Source of the DNA: an uncultured bacterium
GTDB taxonomy: Bacteria; DRYD01
Reading direction: 5' to 3'
DNA length: 8,653 nt
Assembly: GCA_937927985.1 (NCBI GenBank)
Contig: CALFWH010000162.1
Coordinates: 1-8,653 of the forward strand
The position numbers and the translations under genes were made by a program. How positions within the stretch are numbered: the first letter of the stretch is position 1; each line of letters starts with the position of its first letter. Positions 5,416-8,653 of this stretch are shown one piece after another. The notes below the pieces were generated by a model. That model had not been told where the DNA came from. It ran no database searches and worked only from the letters and a program-made list of their open reading frames with translations.

Positions 5416-7815
5416 AACATTTAAAACTTCTTTAACTTTAACCTGATTGTCTTCTATATCTAATAATATTTTAGAATTATCTTTAATTTGTCCTTGAAGG
5501 ATTAAATTAGAAAGATAATTTTCAATAATTTTAGTAAACGTTCTTTTCATAGGTCTTGCACCATACACATAAGAATATCCCTGATCTATCAAATAATCTT
5601 TTAATTCTTGATTAATGTTAATGGTTATATTACGATTTTGAAGTTTTTTATTAAGATTATCAATCATTAAATCAAGTATTTTATAGACATTATCTTTGGT
5701 TAAAGGCCTAAAAACTATAACTTCGTCTATTCGATTGATAAATTCAGGTCTTAACCTTTTTTCCAATATTCTTAGGACTTCTTCTTTAATTTTTTCATAA
5801 GTTTGGGTTTGGCTTAATTCTCTAATGATTTCACTTGCTATGTTAGATGTCATTATGATGAGAGTATTTTTAAAATCTACGGTTTTTCCGTGACTATCAG
5901 TTAACCTTCCATCATCAAAAACTTGGAGAAATATATCAAAAACTTGGGGGTCAGCTTTTTCTATTTCATCAAAAAGCAAGACAGAAAATGGTCTTTTTCT
6001 AACACTTTCAGTTAACTGCCCTGCTTCCTCATATCCTACATAACCCGGTGGAGCCCCTATTAACTTAGAAACTTCATGTTTTTCCATATATTCTGTCATA
6101 TCGAATCTTATAAGTGCGTCTTGAGATCCGAAAAGTACTTCAGCTATTGTTTTTGCTGTTTCAGTTTTACCTACCCCTGTAGGCCCTAAAAATAGAAAAA
6201 CAGCCATTGGTCTGTTTGGATCTTTTAAACCAGCTCTCGCTCTCCTTATAGCATTTGCTACACTCGATACAGCCTCTTCTTGATCGATTAATCTCTTATG
6301 AATAATTTCCTCAAGTTTTAATAATTTTTCTCTTTCATCCTGAGTAAGAGAAGCAACTGGTATACCTGTTAATTCTGAAACAACCATTGATATTACTTCT
6401 TTGTCAACAACACTTTTAATGGGATATTGCTTTTTTATTTTTTCGTATTCTTCTTGATATTCTCTTTGAAGTTTTTTTAACTCAACCTGTACCTTAGCAG
6501 CTTCCTCATACATAGAATTGAAAACATAATAATTCAGTTTTTCATTTAATTCCTTTATTTTATTTTCAAGAGAAGATATATAAGATGGTACGTTATGGTG
6601 AATAGTTTTAACTTTAGCACAGGCTTGATCTATTAGGTCTATAGCTTTATCAGGTAGAAATCTATTGGTTATATATCTTTGAGATAGAATTGCTGCAGTT
6701 TCTATAGCATCGTCTGTAATTTTTACTTTATGGAATTCTTCATATTTTGGTTTTAGGCCTTTAAGAATTTCAATAGTTTGTTGTACAGTAGGTTCTTCAA
6801 CAATAATTGGTTGAAATCTTCTTTCCAAAGCAGAATCCTTTTCTATGTATTTTCTATATTCATCTATTGTAGTAGCGCCGATGAGTTGAATTTCTCCTCT
6901 GGCTAGATCTGGTTTAAGAATATTTCCTGCATCTAAAGCTCCTTCAGCTGCTCCCGCTCCCACTACAGTATGAATCTCATCTATAAACAATATAACATCG
7001 TTAGATTCCTTAACTTCATCTATAACAGCTTTCAATCTTTCCTCAAATTCACCTCGATATTTAGCTCCTGCTAACATTCTCGTTAAGTCTATTTTTATTA
7101 TTCTTTTATTACGCAAATTTTCGGGTACTTCATTTTTTACTATTTTTTGAGCCAATCCTTCCACTATTGCTGTTTTACCTACTCCTGGATCTCCTATTAG
7201 TACAGGATTGTTTTTTGTTCTTCTGGATAAAACTTCTATACACTTCTGTATTTCTTTCTCTCTTCCTATAACAGGATCTAATTTATCTCTTTTAGCTAAA
7301 TCTGTTAAATCTATACCGTATTTATTCAAACTTTGATATTTTTCTTCAGAGGTTACACTATCCACTTTATGAGACCCCCTAACTTTCTTCAAAGCTATTA
7401 AAAAATTTTCTAAATTTACTTCATGTTTTTTAAGCAAATTGCTAACAAAGCTTTTACCTTGTTCTATAATTCCCAAAACTATATGCTCAGTAGCAATATA
7501 TTCATCTTTTAGATTTTTACGATGTTTATCAGCTAAAATGAAAACCTCATTTAAAGTAGGAGTTATATATATCTGATCAGAAACGTAATAAACCTTAGGT
7601 TTTTGATCTAAATTTTTTTTAAGCTCAGATTTAAAAGAGTTAACGTTTATACCAAAATAAGGCAAAATATTGTGGAGAATATTATTTTCGTCATCTAAAA
7701 AAGCTAAGAAAATATGTTCTACATCTAATTGATTATTTTTATAGTCTTCAAGGTATTTTTGGGCTTTGATAAGTGCATCCCTTACACTCTTAGTTGATTT
7801 AGATAAAAAATCCAT
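5413..7815 (-). CDS. clpC: ClpC-type double AAA+ unfoldase lacking the ClpP-docking loop
   Basis: An 800-aa Hsp100 ATPase that threads proteins through a hexameric pore. Order of domains: double-repeat Clp N-domain (about 1-145); first AAA+ module with Walker A GDPGVGKT (208-215), pore loop KYRG (252-255), Walker B VILFIDE (274-280) and ERRF arginine finger (331-334); a short middle domain (about 410-463) with a UVR-like segment; second AAA+ module with Walker A GPTGVGKT (544-551), pore loop GYVG (591-594), Walker B VLLFDE (612-617) and sensor-2 GARP (752-755). The short middle domain is that of ClpC, not the long coiled coil of ClpB. Yet between sensor-1 TSN (656-658) and RPEFINRID (689-697) there are only 30 residues and no IGF/VGF/LGF tripeptide, as in ClpB. 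It may therefore act as a ClpP-independent unfoldase. No ctsR, mcsA or mcsB is adjacent. The start lacks a Shine-Dalgarno site; ATG 7815 suits the N-domain. An alternative label is ClpB-like disaggregase. Confidence 0.93.
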   Translation of the reverse strand: MDFLSKSTKSVRDALIKAQKYLEDYKNNQLDVEHIFLAFLDDENNILHNILPYFGINVNSFKSELKKNLDQKPKVYYVSDQIYITPTLNEVFILADKHRKNLKDEYIATEHIVLGIIEQGKSFVSNLLKKHEVNLENFLIALKKVRGSHKVDSVTSEEKYQSLNKYGIDLTDLAKRDKLDPVIGREKEIQKCIEVLSRRTKNNPVLIGDPGVGKTAIVEGLAQKIVKNEVPENLRNKRIIKIDLTRMLAGAKYRGEFEERLKAVIDEVKESNDVILFIDEIHTVVGAGAAEGALDAGNILKPDLARGEIQLIGATTIDEYRKYIEKDSALERRFQPIIVEEPTVQQTIEILKGLKPKYEEFHKVKITDDAIETAAILSQRYITNRFLPDKAIDLIDQACAKVKTIHHNVPSYISSLENKIKELNEKLNYYVFNSMYEEAAKVQVELKKLQREYQEEYEKIKKQYPIKSVVDKEVISMVVSELTGIPVASLTQDEREKLLKLEEIIHKRLIDQEEAVSSVANAIRRARAGLKDPNRPMAVFLFLGPTGVGKTETAKTIAEVLFGSQDALIRFDMTEYMEKHEVSKLIGAPPGYVGYEEAGQLTESVRKRPFSVLLFDEIEKADPQVFDIFLQVFDDGRLTDSHGKTVDFKNTLIIMTSNIASEIIRELSQTQTYEKIKEEVLRILEKRLRPEFINRIDEVIVFRPLTKDNVYKILDLMIDNLNKKLQNRNITININQELKDYLIDQGYSYVYGARPMKRTFTKIIENYLSNLILQGQIKDNSKILLDIEDNQVKVKEVLNV

Positions 7816-7826
7816 ATAGAAATAAA

Positions 7827-7855
7827 GTTATACTTTTCTAAGACTAATCCTGCAA
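7827..7855 (-). promoter_or_regulatory. Possible clpC promoter giving a very short or absent leader
   Basis: In the 63-nt gap before clpC the minus strand has TTGCAG (7850-7855), a 17-nt spacer, and TATAAC (7827-7832), which match -35 (3 of 6) and -10 (5 of 6) consensus boxes. Only 11 nt separate the -10 box from the ATG, so a transcript would start about 4-6 nt before or near the ATG. This would agree with the absence of a Shine-Dalgarno site there. Such matches are frequent in AT-rich DNA. Confidence 0.35.
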
Positions 7856-7878
7856 TGTAAGAGAGTTAATAATTCAAT

Positions 7879-8553
7879 TTAAAATTCTTTTTCAGCTAAT
7901 TCTAAATCTAGAGGATTGTTATCAAGTATAATTAGTTTATTTTCCTTTATTACAGAGGTAGCTGGGTTAGAATCTTGGTATATTTCTGTTTCAATATGAG
8001 AGGTTTCGGGAGGGAATTTTATCTGATTCATTTCTGCTCTATTTGTTGATAATTGATTTTCTACTTCTTGTCTAGCAGCCATTTCTATTTCTTCTGCAGA
8101 GGCTCCCACTTTAGAAGCTAATTCATGAAATATTTTCTTTTCTTTATCTACGGTAGAACTAAAACCACTGTTTATATCTATTTCTTGGTAATCTTCGTTT
8201 AGTTCAAGGGTAGAATTATCATTCTTTTTTAATAATCCTTGTTCTTTAGCTCCTTGTTCTATTAAGTACTGTTCATCAATAAGTACTGCGTCTTCATCTA
8301 ATTCCTTATTTGTAAGACTTTGAGATATCAAACCAGAATCTTGAGCATTTTTTTGTAACTCTTTAGTTTGGTTATGTTTATCAAGAATTTTATACTGTTG
8401 GTTAGTATCATAATTTTGTTTTTCTATTTTTTGTTGATCTGTAGTTTTATGAGACATTGCACCAAAAGTGGAAGCCACTTGTTTAGCTCCTTGCTGAGTT
8501 AGTCTATTTACTAAATCATTGGGATTTATTCCAGAAGGATTTATTCCAGACAT
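7879..8553 (-). CDS. Uncharacterised hydrophilic 224-aa protein upstream of clpC
   Basis: I do not recognise this protein. It has 224 residues, is rich in Gln, Asn, Glu, Lys and Ser, has no cysteine, and shows no signal peptide or membrane segment. It begins with a duplicated pentapeptide SGINP-SGINP (residues 2-11) encoded by a 15-nt tandem repeat. Residues 20-100 look disordered and charged; residues 137-170 (DKEKKIFHELASKVGASAEEIEMAARQ region) look helical. The ATG at 8553 has a strong GGGGG/AAAGGGGG Shine-Dalgarno stretch at 8562-8569, 8 nt away. clpC follows 63 nt downstream on the same strand, so it may share regulation with clpC, and an adaptor, substrate or stress-related role can be imagined, but nothing in the sequence proves it. 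Codon pattern and base composition agree with its neighbours. The ORF is well supported by its start signals and length. Confidence 0.75.
   Translation of the reverse strand: MSGINPSGINPNDLVNRLTQQGAKQVASTFGAMSHKTTDQQKIEKQNYDTNQQYKILDKHNQTKELQKNAQDSGLISQSLTNKELDEDAVLIDEQYLIEQGAKEQGLLKKNDNSTLELNEDYQEIDINSGFSSTVDKEKKIFHELASKVGASAEEIEMAARQEVENQLSTNRAEMNQIKFPPETSHIETEIYQDSNPATSVIKENKLIILDNNPLDLELAEKEF
8521..8550 (-). repeat. 15-nt tandem repeat inside the 224-aa gene
   Basis: Two adjacent 15-nt units (8521-8535 and 8536-8550) are identical at 14 of 15 positions. They encode SGINP twice at the N-terminus of the 224-aa protein. This is a recent in-frame duplication or a slippage-prone site. Confidence 0.85.
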
Positions 8554-8592
8554 TTTGTTTTCCCCCTTTCTCTATAATTTTCCTACTAAATA

Positions 8593-8621
8593 ATTATATG
8601 AAAACCATTAAACTCCCTTAA
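8593..8621 (-). promoter_or_regulatory. Candidate promoter for the 224-aa gene and possibly the clpC operon
   Basis: The minus strand has a perfect TATAAT at 8593-8598. Seventeen nt upstream is TTAAGG (8616-8621), a weak -35 match (3 of 6). Transcription would start near 8586, leaving a leader of about 33 nt with the Shine-Dalgarno stretch at 8562-8569. The upstream DNA is A/T tract-rich, as in UP elements. The -10 is good and the -35 poor. Confidence 0.4.
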
Positions 8622-8622
8622 A

Positions 8623-8649
8623 AATTTGTTAAAAAAAAGTTAATAAATT
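8623..8649. repeat. AT-only imperfect inverted repeat upstream of the candidate promoter
   Basis: Arms 8623-8632 and 8640-8649 pair at 9 of 10 positions plus one G-T wobble, separated by 7 nt that are mostly A. It sits just upstream of the candidate -35 of the 224-aa gene, where an operator or an upstream terminator could lie. AT palindromes arise often by chance at this base composition. Confidence 0.25.
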
Positions 8650-8653
8650 CTAC

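Noticed and set aside
8250..8295. Short direct repeat AAGTACTG within the 224-aa gene
   Set aside because: Eight bases recurring once within AT-rich coding DNA is expected by chance and gives only a weak LIDEQ/LIEQ similarity.
1..8653. CRISPR array, tRNA, rRNA, insertion sequence or prophage signs
   Set aside because: I found no regularly spaced repeats, no cloverleaf-like or rRNA-like stretches, and no transposase or integrase motifs.

Overview
The window is AT-rich (by eye about 25-30% GC) and densely coding, with bacterial genes throughout: a double-AAA+ Clp ATPase of ClpC layout, phosphoglycerate kinase and thioredoxin. The AT-rich code, radical-SAM enzyme and lack of oxygen-linked genes fit an anaerobic, fermentative bacterium. 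I cannot name the phylum. The plus strand carries more C than G across most of the window, so the minus strand is probably the leading replication strand.

Left half (1-3925, plus strand): five tightly packed genes, probably one operon that begins upstream of the window. They are the 3' end of an NfeD-type membrane protein, a radical-SAM/SPASM enzyme with a possible peptide-recognition N-domain, a 201-aa protein of unknown function, a P-loop NTPase resembling KamB (lysine 5,6-aminomutase reactivase subunit), and a membrane-anchored class I methyltransferase with a DOT1-like motif I region. Gaps are 33, 20 and 28 nt, and the last junction is a TAGTG stop/start overlap. None of the four visible starts has a recognisable Shine-Dalgarno sequence. 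This is the less familiar half and the best candidate for an undescribed protein- or peptide-modifying system.

Right half (3906-8653, minus strand): read leftwards, a 224-aa hydrophilic protein of unknown function, then clpC, pgk and trxA. clpC-pgk are 9 nt apart and pgk-trxA 22 nt apart, so these three look like one transcription unit. They combine protein quality control, ATP-generating glycolysis and thiol redox. The Clp ATPase has the short ClpC-type middle domain but appears to lack the ClpP-docking tripeptide loop, so it may work without ClpP. The thioredoxin has a WCMPC active site instead of WCGPC.

The two halves converge and their last genes overlap by 20 bp (3906-3925), leaving no room for a conventional terminator. 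There is no tRNA, rRNA, CRISPR array or insertion sequence in the window, and no stretch over 300 bases without a gene.
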